A stretch of 64,000 nucleotides of DNA from Halostella salina (GTDB taxonomy: Archaea > Halobacteriota > Halobacteria > Halobacteriales > Natronoarchaeaceae), in NCBI RefSeq assembly GCF_003675855.1, contig NZ_RCIH01000001.1, positions 558,001-622,000 on the forward strand, written 5' to 3'. A model generated the notes under the pieces. That model made no database searches. It had not been told where the DNA came from and saw nothing but the letters and a program-made list of their open reading frames with translations. Position 1 is the stretch's first letter, and each line of letters starts with the position of its first letter. Position numbers and translations under genes: made by a program. Of this stretch, positions 17,294 through 25,005 are shown one piece after another.

Positions 17294-17581
17294 ATGACCA
17301 TGACCGCTCAACACCCCTCGCTGCTTGATACCGATCAAGAAATCCTCGAACTCCTCAACGAGGAAAGCAGACAAACACCGAGCATGCTCCTCAAATCCGT
17401 AGCCTCCACGGACTCGAAACAGTACGTCCAAAACAGACTCAAACACCTCCGCGACAACGATCTGGTACAAAGAGCTGACCGGGGGATCTACGAACTCACC
17501 ACGCTCGGTGAACGCGCGGCTGGTAACCTCGATATGTATCGAGAGGATCGAGGGGGGTTCTGGCGCTTGCTGCAGGGTTGA
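17294..17581 (+). CDS. PhiH1 repressor-like winged-helix protein
   Basis: The protein is 95 residues. DTDQEILELLNEESRQTPSML and QYVQNRLKHLRDNDLVQRADRGIYELTTLGERA (in part) give a helix-turn-helix followed by a beta wing, the build of the haloarchaeal PhiH1 repressor family, which controls lysogeny genes of virus PhiH. A second ATG six bases on is equally possible. Placed divergent from the replication operon of the element, it is the best candidate for the element's copy-control or maintenance repressor. Confidence 0.8.
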   Translation: MTMTAQHPSLLDTDQEILELLNEESRQTPSMLLKSVASTDSKQYVQNRLKHLRDNDLVQRADRGIYELTTLGERAAGNLDMYREDRGGFWRLLQG

Positions 17582-17741
17582 GGACTGCATCGATTGATGG
17601 CACAGGATTACAACCAACTGGCGCACTTAAAGGCTCGCAGCATGCCGACGCCTCCCGACCGTTAACAACACTCTATTCTCCGTGGTGAAGTTCTGATATT
17701 CGCTGGCCGTGAGGTATCACCTTTCGCGCGTATAGTGTAGT

Positions 17742-17869
17742 GGGTGCTGTCGCCAGAGTACCCTCCCCAAATTATCAGAATACTAACCACCAATTCACAT
17801 CAATTACACTACAACAATTGGTACTCACATTTCTTATAATTTGGGCGCGCTCTCCCAGCGACAGCACCC
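17742..17869. repeat. Inverted repeat with 12-bp perfect ends and AT-rich core (MITE or origin candidate)
   Basis: GGGTGCTGTCGC at 17742-17753 is exactly inverted as GCGACAGCACCC at 17858-17869. Inside, CCCAAATTAT and ATAATTTGGG are a second inverted pair, giving imperfect arms of about 37 bp around a 60-bp AT-rich core. TATAGT occurs at 17731-17736 and 17874-17879, near but not directly at the ends. This fits either a non-autonomous transposon or an origin with an unwinding core. Confidence 0.6.
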
Positions 17870-18650
17870 CCAATATAGTAGGGGAAGAAGTTGGAGGTAT
17901 CGATGGGAAGGGCGCGGCGGCTGCCGCGCTCGTTGTGGACGGATGAACGTCAGCGTCTGGATCGGTGGTCACGGTGCTCCTGCACGCGTGCGCGCGTGGC
18001 GGGGTGTGCTGGCTCGATGAGGGGCGTGACACGTGTCCTGACTGCAGCGTGTTGCGCGGCGTGTGAGCGCCTATGTGGGGTCGCGTGGGACCGGAGAGAG
18101 AGTGTGTGACCTGCGTGTCGTGGCAGCGGTGGTACGCTACCGCTCTGTCATCACGCGCTTCTCGTTATAGGTTTTCTCCCCTCCAGCTGGTGAGCGCTGG
18201 CGATATGTGAGCGTTGACAGGTTCGTGTCGATCGTGTCTGCGCTGACGTCGTCTGCACCCCAGGCGGGTGTGCGTGACACTGATCGTGACCGCGGGTATG
18301 TTCTCGAAGCCCAGTGGCGCGTGAGCGTCGCTCACTCCGTGCGCCCATAACACTTCGCCCTGACCCATCTCAGATATCTAACACAGGAGGTAAATCCTCT
18401 CCTATACACCAAACACCATCTTCGGACGTAAGAACCCTGTCAGAAAGTCCCTGAGAGGTGTCATTATACCCGGTATCCCGACAAAAAAGCTTTTTCAAGC
18501 AATTCTAAGCCCTGGCACGGAAAACACCCTCTCAGAACACTCAGTTAACTGAGATGGAGGGGGTGAATCGGGGGTTCAGAAACCCACCAATTGATACAGT
18601 AAATGAAGTCTGCCATGAGAGGGGTGAAAATCACTCTATTGAAAATCGTA

Positions 18651-18698
18651 CCCTGTCAAGAAGAAATATACCATGTCAAGAACCACTGTCATTTATAC
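18651..18698 (+). promoter_or_regulatory. Direct-repeat operator and TATA element of the 18725 gene
   Basis: CCCTGTCAAGAA at 18651-18662 recurs as CCATGTCAAGAA at 18671-18682, exactly two helical turns apart. A TTTATACTT TATA element follows at about 18691-18698, 27 bases before the ATG. This layout, repeats on one DNA face just upstream of the TATA box, suits a regulator site. Confidence 0.5.
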
Positions 18699-18724
18699 TT
18701 CTATGGGTGTTATAACCAAACACA

Positions 18725-19480
18725 ATGGCCCCGGACAAAGATTACAAAACAATCACCACGATCATCTACGTGACCGGTGATTCCCCCACAGAACGCAAAG
18801 ACGATCTGCGCGCGTGTCTCTCTCACGCCACTAACCATACTGGTGAAACATGGCTCACTGAGCCCTCCCTCACGAAAAATACAGATAACGCAGCGCAAGC
18901 AATCGAGAACGAAACACCAGGGAACTCAGTGACAATCGAAGAAGTAGACTGGCACGCCCCCATTAACCAGCTCCTCATCTGCCACGACAAAACCACGACG
19001 AAAAACGGACTGAACGGTATGATGCAGGGCGCAACGAAAAGCAATCAACCATACTCCCTCATCGTCGTCCACCCCGACGAACTCATTGACCGCGCACATG
19101 GAGCCGACCGCATTCAACAGCTCGTGGGCAGCGCGGTGGACGTACACCTGGCTGAGGCAGGTATGATAATCACATCCGATACTGCTATCGAGGGTGCGAC
19201 GAAACGCGCGCTCACCACACTCAGCGATGCCATGCATCCCTCGCATGACCACGATAGTGACGCCACGTACGCATGGAGTGGCGGCCGTCCGCCGTTGGGG
19301 TTCGATGTGAAGGATGGGAGGTTGGTAGAGACTGATGAGTACGATCGTATCTGTACTGTGCTCCAGCAGGTTCGTGATTCAGAAACCAGTAAGCGTCGTG
19401 CTGCAAAGCGTCTCGGGTGTTCGCGTGGGACGATCATTAACGCGCTGGAGGATCGTCCGTCGATGTACGGGCTGGCGTGA
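18725..19480 (+). CDS. Divergent recombinase-like protein (serine recombinase C-terminus, unclear catalytic domain)
   Basis: The protein is 251 residues from the ATG at 18725, 27 bases after a TATA element. Residues from about 185 on (GGRPPLGFDVKDGRLVETD, then a KRRAAKRLGCSRGTIINAL helix-turn-helix) match the hinge and DNA-binding end of haloarchaeal serine recombinases, including the one at 8282-9013. The first 170 residues only faintly follow the resolvase fold: IIYVTGDSPTERKDDL stands where YxRVSTDDQ is expected, so the usual catalytic serine and arginine are missing or shifted. It may bind the same DNA as the active enzyme without cutting it, acting as a regulator. That role is inferred. 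Confidence 0.6.
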   Translation: MAPDKDYKTITTIIYVTGDSPTERKDDLRACLSHATNHTGETWLTEPSLTKNTDNAAQAIENETPGNSVTIEEVDWHAPINQLLICHDKTTTKNGLNGMMQGATKSNQPYSLIVVHPDELIDRAHGADRIQQLVGSAVDVHLAEAGMIITSDTAIEGATKRALTTLSDAMHPSHDHDSDATYAWSGGRPPLGFDVKDGRLVETDEYDRICTVLQQVRDSETSKRRAAKRLGCSRGTIINALEDRPSMYGLA

Positions 19481-19509
19481 GGGGGTCTGGGGTGCCTGCC
19501 CGCATGCGG

Positions 19510-20535
19510 TCACAGCCAGTTGATCCGTTCCCTCCGTTGTCGCATTTTGGATTTCGAATCCCTGTGATCGTATCTTTCCTCAATGATGTCTGTACCGACG
19601 TTCATCCGATCGCTGACGACGTCTGCAGGGACATCTGACGAGAGATAATCGGTGATCGCCCCGTGACGGATCGAGTGCGGAGCAGTGCTGGACGGGCACT
19701 TACTCGCGGTCATATTGTTCATCGCCTCGCACTCGTCTGGGTCCCGATCGTGCGGGCAGTCACCGCCGTTAAACGTACACGGGCGGGTGACTCGGTACAC
19801 GTTGAGTCGGATCGTGTTCTTCGTGATTCTCCCGAATTCCGTCGTTAGAAGCGGGTCTCTGCGGTGGTCGTCCTGCACGTCGTGACGGTGATGCTCGATG
19901 TGGTCATCGATAATCCTGCAGGTACGCGTGCTGACAGCGACCGCGCGCTCCCCTTTTCGCTTGTTCTTTAGTGGGGTGTCGGTGTCTGGGTTGTGTCGGA
20001 GTTCGATGTATTCGTCTCGCGGGTGGTAGTGTTGCAGGTCGATTGCTCGTGCTGCGCCCATCCGCATCCCGGTCTCCCAGAGGATACGGAAGATGACGTG
20101 TTGTAGGCTCGCGTACTGGTATTTATCGAGGTGCTGTAGGATTTGCTCGGCCTTCTGCCGGGAGACTGTGTCGGTGCCTCTCGCGCCCGGGTCTGCGAGG
20201 GATGGGGAGTTGACCGTTTCATCGAGGCCGTCGATGCATCCGTTGATGCTGACGCAGAACCGCAAGAAGACACGGAGCGTATCTAGGTTCGATTTGAGTG
20301 TTACGTCACTCACCGTCTGTTTCCGGTGGATTTTGAAGCGTTGAACATCGCGGCCGGTGACGTCGTTCAAGTTGTCAATATCTTCTTGGTCGCACCATTC
20401 CACGAAGCGTTGTAGCCTGTATCCGTGGCTTTGGAGCGTTGCGTCTGAGAGTTCGCGTTCTCGATCTTGTTTGTACAGTTCAACTGCGTCGCGCGGTGTG
20501 AGGGGTTCAAGCCCGTCGTCGTGTGGTTGTGCCAT
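19510..20535 (-). CDS. Tyrosine integrase of the element
   Basis: The protein is 341 residues from the ATG at 20535. The N-terminal SAM-like domain (ELSDATLQSHGYRLQRFVEWC) is followed by the catalytic domain: R158 in ETGMRMG, lysines in TPLKNKRKG near 190, H287 and R290 in PHSIRH, and nucleophile Y322 in ERYDHRD. A cysteine-rich insert (C253, C260, C269, C280) before the HxxR box could bind zinc, as in other haloarchaeal integrases. The frame extends 150 codons upstream through the attachment scar, but that part is not protein-like. Its start codon faces attR 240 bases away, the usual position for an enzyme that acts on tRNA-Pro. Confidence 0.9.
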   Translation of the reverse strand: MAQPHDDGLEPLTPRDAVELYKQDRERELSDATLQSHGYRLQRFVEWCDQEDIDNLNDVTGRDVQRFKIHRKQTVSDVTLKSNLDTLRVFLRFCVSINGCIDGLDETVNSPSLADPGARGTDTVSRQKAEQILQHLDKYQYASLQHVIFRILWETGMRMGAARAIDLQHYHPRDEYIELRHNPDTDTPLKNKRKGERAVAVSTRTCRIIDDHIEHHRHDVQDDHRRDPLLTTEFGRITKNTIRLNVYRVTRPCTFNGGDCPHDRDPDECEAMNNMTASKCPSSTAPHSIRHGAITDYLSSDVPADVVSDRMNVGTDIIEERYDHRDSKSKMRQRRERINWL

Positions 20536-20700
20536 TGTGTTCTCGGCACGGGCGGGTTTGCGGGCCGGGATTAGCTTGAGCGCGCCCTGCCGGTGAAGTC
20601 CGGGTGAGGCCCGTCGGCCTTGGACGGTGGAAGCCCGCCCGGAACGGCCCGGAGGGCCGCATGCCCGGCAGGACCCGCGAAATCGTTTGGAACGCTCGAT

Positions 20701-20797
20701 CCGTAACCGCGTTCTCGTGAGCGACGTAGGAGCGAACGAGAGTACGCGAGACGAGCGTAGCGAGTCTCGCTCGATTCGAATTCGCGCCGGCCCACTT
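20701..20797 (+). other. attR inside an interrupted tRNA-Pro 3' remnant
   Basis: Bases 20772-20797 equal 1140-1165 (attR). Just upstream, CCGTAACCGCG at 20701-20711 equals tRNA bases 1131-1141, which directly precede that segment in the real tRNA. The two halves are therefore separated by about 60 bp of foreign sequence made of two hairpins (GCGAGAC/GTCTCGC is one arm pair). This is a broken tRNA 3' half rather than a bare attachment core. Confidence 0.7.
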
Positions 20798-20800
20798 TTC

Positions 20801-20975
20801 CCGCACCGCAACGCGAGGAGCGACAGCGACGAGCGTCCGTTGCGGGAAAGTGTCCCGCGAATTCGAGCAGGGAAGGCGAGCGGAGCGAGTCTTCCCGTGT
20901 TCGACATTCGCGCCGGCCCACTTCTCCCGCATTTCGACGCCTGCCGAGCGACAGCGAGGCAGTCGGAAAGCGGTG
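20801..20975. repeat. Series of stem-loops with shared GAGCGnAGCGA-like loops and a second tRNA-Pro remnant
   Basis: Stem arms CCGCAACG/CGTTGCGG, GGGAAG/CTTCCC and CTGCC/GGCAG follow one another; stems differ but loops share GAGCGACAGCGAC, GAGCGGAGCGAG or GAGCGACAGCGAG. Between them, 20906-20925 repeats 20 bases of the tRNA-Pro 3' end and flank (equal to 1148-1167). The interval 20536-21009 has no gene apart from these elements. Confidence 0.65.
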
Positions 20976-21009
20976 TCGCGAAAGTCACCAACGTGATACC
21001 GACAGGAAC

Positions 21010-22140
21010 TCAGTAGTCTCCCGTATCGGCGAACTCCAGTTCGTCGGCCGCGTACTCGTAGGTCGAGAGGTCCTCGGAGTTACAGTGTGCAGTCAGGTTC
21101 GCTGGAGTAACCTCGTCCCCCCGAGGGCCTTCGTAGACGACGCTGACCCTGTTATTTTCGTCGTCAGTGTCCACGACGACCGCGTAATTGGGGTCGTCGT
21201 GGGAGGATTTGATCACGTAATCGCCGACGGTGAACGGGTTTTCAGCGAACTGTAAGTTCTCGTGCTTGTAGGTGTACAGGCTCACGCCCTGGTCGTCACA
21301 GTAGGAGGACAGCAGCGCGGACGGGATGTCCCGCCAGTCACCCGGCCCCTCGTCCAGCGAACTCGGAAACGCGACCCTGACGGCTTCGCCGTCGAGTTCC
21401 TGTCCGTAGAGTTCGACCTGCGTCTCGGGTGGCAGCACCTCGATGACGACGCCGACGGAGGAATCCGGGTCCTCGCGCTTGCAGACCCGGTCGCCGGGCT
21501 CGAACGGGTTTTCGGGTGTCTGATTCATGTTCGCCGTGTTCGGGCCGAGGTCCTGCAGGTCGTTCATCGGGCGCGTCGCGAGGTGCTCCAGTTTCGCCGG
21601 CGAATCACCGGAGAACTGTTCCTCGGTCGCGACTTTGGACTCCAGCGTTTCGACGTGCTCCCAGCCGAGCAGGATCAGGCTGTCCTCGTTGTCGCGATGC
21701 CAGACCATCACGACGATGTCGTCCTCCGAGTCGGTCTCGACGAGCGTTTCCGGGAGAAACGCCGACACGTCCCGGGAGGTTTTCACGTCGACTTCGTACC
21801 CGAAGACCTCGAAATCGTGTCCGGAGAAGCTCTCGGGGTTACACCGACGGATCGCGTCCTCGTTTTCCCATTCCCACATCTCCGTGGGCAGGTATTCCCG
21901 ACAGAACTGTTCGAACGCTATCTCCCCGAGGTTCCCGATTCGCTTCCCGTCCACGTCGTCAGCCCCCTGTTTCACCGCCTGGTGGTGTGCGCGCTTCTGG
22001 TCGATGTCATCGGGAGTGAACTGGTACACGGGAGACAGGTCCAGTTCTACCGAGGTGAATATTGCTATCGCTTCGAGCAACTCCCCGTCCGTGGATTCGA
22101 TCCGGGCGCCGTCGAACTCAACTCCCTTCGGCGACCGCAA
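21010..22140 (-). CDS. Protein with PD-(D/E)xK-like domain and two small beta-domain repeats
   Basis: The real start is uncertain. The frame runs 126 codons further upstream, but only as a shifted reading of the histidine kinase gene, so I place it at a TTG at 22140 (376 residues). GNLGEIAFEQF and FEVFGYEVDVKTSRD resemble the helix and D-E-V-D-V-K core of restriction-like nucleases, as found in DUF3883-type domains. After residue 215 come two related acidic units, each starting NPFxxGDxV and ending in a YEY- or YTY-like segment, that look like small beta barrels. The gene overlaps the last 23 bases of the kinase gene and lies directly beside the attachment scar, so it may be cargo of an older integration. 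Confidence 0.55.
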   Translation of the reverse strand: MRSPKGVEFDGARIESTDGELLEAIAIFTSVELDLSPVYQFTPDDIDQKRAHHQAVKQGADDVDGKRIGNLGEIAFEQFCREYLPTEMWEWENEDAIRRCNPESFSGHDFEVFGYEVDVKTSRDVSAFLPETLVETDSEDDIVVMVWHRDNEDSLILLGWEHVETLESKVATEEQFSGDSPAKLEHLATRPMNDLQDLGPNTANMNQTPENPFEPGDRVCKREDPDSSVGVVIEVLPPETQVELYGQELDGEAVRVAFPSSLDEGPGDWRDIPSALLSSYCDDQGVSLYTYKHENLQFAENPFTVGDYVIKSSHDDPNYAVVVDTDDENNRVSVVYEGPRGDEVTPANLTAHCNSEDLSTYEYAADELEFADTGDY

Positions 22141-24766
22141 CGCCCGTGACCTCGATCCGTGCGCCGCCGTCCGCGCTCGTCGCCAGGTCGATCGCCCAGC
22201 CGTGTGCGTCGGCGACTTGCTTTGCGATGCTGAGGCCGAAGCCGGTGCCGTCGGTCGTCGTCGAGTAGCCGAGGTCGAACACCTCCTCGCGCTCGTCCTC
22301 GGGGATCCCGGGGCCGTCGTCGGCGACGTAGAAACCGTCGGCCAGGTCGCCGACCGTGATCGTGACCTCGTCGCCGCCGTGTTCGACCGCGTTTCGGACG
22401 AGGTTTTCGAGGAGCTGTTTGAGGCGGCTGCGGTCGGCGCGGACCCGGGCGTCGGTCTCCGTCCGGAGGGTCGCCTCGGCCGTCTCGACGGTTTGCCAGC
22501 AGCTTTCCACGAGCGCACCGAGGTCGATCGCCTCTATCTCCCCCACCGTGTCCTCGTCACGTGCCAGCGTGAGGATGTCCTCGATCAGGACGCGCATCCG
22601 GGCGTGGGCGCGCTCGACCTCCGCGAGATGGTCGCTGTCACACTCTTCCCGTGCGAGTTTCAGGTTCCCCTCCGCCACGTTCAGCGGGTTCCGCAGGTCG
22701 TGGCTGACGACCGAGGCGAACTGTTCTAGCTGCTCGTTCTGCTCGCTGAGGCGTTCGTTCGCCTGCTGGCGCTGGAGTTCGTAGCTCACCCAGCGGCTCA
22801 TCAGGTCGACGAGCGTCTCCTCCCACTCGGAGAACTGCCCGTTGCGCGGCTCCGTCCCGTAGAAGCAGAACGTTCCGTAGACGCCGTCGTCAGCGTACAC
22901 GGGGGCACCGATGTAACACGACACGCCCCACTCGCTGAAGCCGGCCCGGTGGGTTTCCTCCGGCGCGTCGCGCTCGATGTCACCCAGCACGAGCGTCTCC
23001 TCGGTGCTGGCGACGATCTCACAGTTCGTCGCCGACACGGGGACCACGTCCCCGGCCCGGACGCTGTCGTCGTCGGCAGCAACGATCTCGAAGATGTACT
23101 CGTCGTCCCGGATCCGCGAGAGCGTGCCGAACTGCGTGTCGAGTTCCGTCCGTCCGAGTTCGAGCAGCGCCCGGACCTGCTCCTCGAACGACCGGTCGCG
23201 GTTCGAGATGATGTCGTGCATCTCGCGGAGCACGCGCTCGCGCTGTCGGCGGTCGGAGATATCCTGAACCGCCCCGCGGATCGTCACGACTTCCCCGTCC
23301 TCGACGACCGGCTCTCCCTGGATCCGGAACCAGCGGTCCCCGCTGTCAGACCGTCGGTATCGTGCTTCCACGTCGAACGACTCCTCCGCGTCCAGCGCCG
23401 CCTCGACCGCCGCGGCGACGCGTTGCCGGTCCTCCTCGACGTAGAAGTCGAGAGCCTCCTCGAGCGGCGGCTCCTCGTCGTACTCGGCCCCGAGCATGTC
23501 GAAGAGGTGGTCGGTCCAGTACACCTCCTCGGTGGCCGTGTCGATCTCCCAGCCTCCCACGTCGGCGATGCGCTCGGTCCTGGCCAGCAGGTCCCGGATG
23601 AACTCCAGTTCCGCCTGCCGTTCCTTCCGATCGGACAGGTCCCGGCCGACGCCGACGAGGCCGAGGAAATCGCCGTGGGGGTCGGTCAGTCGCTTTCCGA
23701 CGAGTTCGTGTGGGACCCGGCCGCCGGACGCCGTCAGCAGGTCCGCCTCGACCATGGCGCTCCCGGTGTTCATCGTTCGGTCGATCGCCTCGGCGACGCG
23801 GGACCGTTCGTCCTCCGGGAAGAGTTCGAGCGCGTCCAGCCCGGCCAGCTCCGTGTCGGTGTAGCCGGTGATCTCGGCCAGGCGCTGGTTCCATCGGCTG
23901 AGCGTCCCGTCGGCGTCGATAACGTAGAACAGGTCGTCGAGCGTATCGAGCGCCTGTTCGGTGAAGGCCCGCTCCCGTGCGAGCTTCTCCTGGCGCTGGA
24001 CGCGTTCGGTGACGTCCTGGAACTTGGAGAACATCGTCACCACGTCCCCGAGTTCGTTTCTGACGACGCGGTGGTGCCACTCGCAGATGATGCGCTCGCC
24101 GTCCCCGGTCAGGGTCTCCTGTTCGGTGTCGTAGGCGGTCGCGTCCCCGAGCAGGTCGGTAAACACCGTCGCGATGTCGTCGTGCCCGGACTCCGGAACG
24201 AGCCGTTCCCACGAACTCCCGACGAGTTCGTCCTCGTCGTAGCCGAGGATCGACTCCGCCGTCCCGTTGATCCGGGACACTTCCAACTCGTCGGTCCACT
24301 CGATCGCCCCGAGCGGCGACTGGTCGAAAAACAGCGAGAGCCGCTCCTGACTGGCCTCGATCTCCCGCTGTGACTGGTACTGTGCGACCGCGTTCGGTAT
24401 CCGGTGTGCCAGCAGTGTGTACTGGCCGGTTCCGCCCTCCTTCTGGAGATAGTCGGTGACGCCGGCGGAGATCGCATCGCTCGCGATCTCCTCGCTCCCC
24501 TTCCCGGTGAAGAGGATAAACGGCAGGTCGGGATGGGAGTCGCGGACCTCGTTGAGCAACTCGATGCCGTTCCGGTCCGGCATGTCGTAATCCGAGACGA
24601 CGCAGTCGATGTCGCGCCGGTCCAGCCGTTCCAGCCCCTCCGCCGCGGTCGTCGCCGTGTGGACGGTGAGCTGTTCGTCCTCGCGTTCGAGGAACTTCGC
24701 GACCATGTCCGTGAAACCGCGGTCGTCGTCGACGTGGAGCACGTGAATTGGGGTGTTCGTGGACAT
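22118..24766 (-). CDS. Hybrid sensor histidine kinase: REC-PAS-PAS-PAS-GAF-HisKA-HATPase
   Basis: The protein is 882 residues from the ATG at 24766; longer readings cross the promoter. An N-terminal receiver domain has D59 (VVSDYDMPD) as phosphate acceptor and K109. Three PAS domains follow up to about residue 520, then a GAF domain (about 535-680). The kinase core has the H box VVSHDLRNPLN and the ATP-binding motifs NLVRNAVEHGG, DDGPGIP and GTGFGLSIAK. There is no membrane segment, so it senses a cytoplasmic signal, perhaps redox or ligand state. It has no adjacent output response regulator, which is common in haloarchaea. Confidence 0.9.
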   Translation of the reverse strand: MSTNTPIHVLHVDDDRGFTDMVAKFLEREDEQLTVHTATTAAEGLERLDRRDIDCVVSDYDMPDRNGIELLNEVRDSHPDLPFILFTGKGSEEIASDAISAGVTDYLQKEGGTGQYTLLAHRIPNAVAQYQSQREIEASQERLSLFFDQSPLGAIEWTDELEVSRINGTAESILGYDEDELVGSSWERLVPESGHDDIATVFTDLLGDATAYDTEQETLTGDGERIICEWHHRVVRNELGDVVTMFSKFQDVTERVQRQEKLARERAFTEQALDTLDDLFYVIDADGTLSRWNQRLAEITGYTDTELAGLDALELFPEDERSRVAEAIDRTMNTGSAMVEADLLTASGGRVPHELVGKRLTDPHGDFLGLVGVGRDLSDRKERQAELEFIRDLLARTERIADVGGWEIDTATEEVYWTDHLFDMLGAEYDEEPPLEEALDFYVEEDRQRVAAAVEAALDAEESFDVEARYRRSDSGDRWFRIQGEPVVEDGEVVTIRGAVQDISDRRQRERVLREMHDIISNRDRSFEEQVRALLELGRTELDTQFGTLSRIRDDEYIFEIVAADDDSVRAGDVVPVSATNCEIVASTEETLVLGDIERDAPEETHRAGFSEWGVSCYIGAPVYADDGVYGTFCFYGTEPRNGQFSEWEETLVDLMSRWVSYELQRQQANERLSEQNEQLEQFASVVSHDLRNPLNVAEGNLKLAREECDSDHLAEVERAHARMRVLIEDILTLARDEDTVGEIEAIDLGALVESCWQTVETAEATLRTETDARVRADRSRLKQLLENLVRNAVEHGGDEVTITVGDLADGFYVADDGPGIPEDEREEVFDLGYSTTTDGTGFGLSIAKQVADAHGWAIDLATSADGGARIEVTGVAVAEGS

Positions 24767-25005
24767 GAGCGATGGCGATCGAATCAGCCGTTCGACCGGT
24801 TCTTGCCGGTACGAGTAATCTCTCGGATAAAAGCATGCCGGCGGACCGATTCCGCCGGCTTCCCGGCGGCGGAACCGGAGATGTACACGAACGCGGATCG
24901 GACTGGCGTCACGTTCGCTCCGATACCCCCAATAATATGTACCGTCTCTCTGAATACCCGTCCGAATGACGCACCGACGCGTGACAGGCGTGGTGGGTGG
25001 TGTCG

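Larger units (their letters stand above)
17582..18724. other. Long intergenic region, AT-rich in its second half, with inverted repeat and operator-like repeats
   Basis: No gene is well supported in these 1.1 kb. A 68-codon Cys-rich frame at 17903-18109 is open, but its composition looks random. A weak copy of the element motif (ACACTGATCGTGACCG) is at about 18277-18292. The stretch 18371-18724 is AT-rich and contains a CAGTTAACTG palindrome near 18541. A replication origin could lie here. Confidence 0.4.
1140..20797. mobile_element. Integrative element (about 19.6 kb) in tRNA-Pro(CGG), with defence-like cargo and replication genes
   Basis: The boundaries are 26-base direct repeats at 1140-1165 and 20772-20797. 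A tyrosine integrase (19510-20535) sits at the right end, with its start codon facing the attR side. Inside are repeat arrays, a restriction-methylase, PLD, HEPN-like and SIR2-like proteins, two recombinase-family proteins, a helicase-primase operon and a PhiH1-like repressor. Several cargo genes (2803-3849, 6955-8178, 9510-10958) are visibly richer in A and T than the host genes on either side, which suggests separate origins. No virion structural, terminase or conjugation gene was recognised. It is best described as an integrated plasmid-like element; a virus remnant is possible. Confidence 0.85.

Noticed and set aside
17903-18109. Cys-rich 68-codon frame
   Set aside because: Cysteines are irregular (CSC, CC) without a clear zinc pattern, and codon use is atypical. 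It remains possible but is not supported.
20536-20991. 150-codon N-terminal extension of the integrase
   Set aside because: It reads through the attachment scar and hairpins, is basic and low-complexity, and has no integrase features. The ATG at 20535 gives a normal-length enzyme.
22141-22518. Upstream part of the 21010-22518 frame, possible programmed frameshift with the kinase
   Set aside because: The kinase frame is complete with its own stop, and the shifted frame gives only Arg/Ser-rich shadow sequence.
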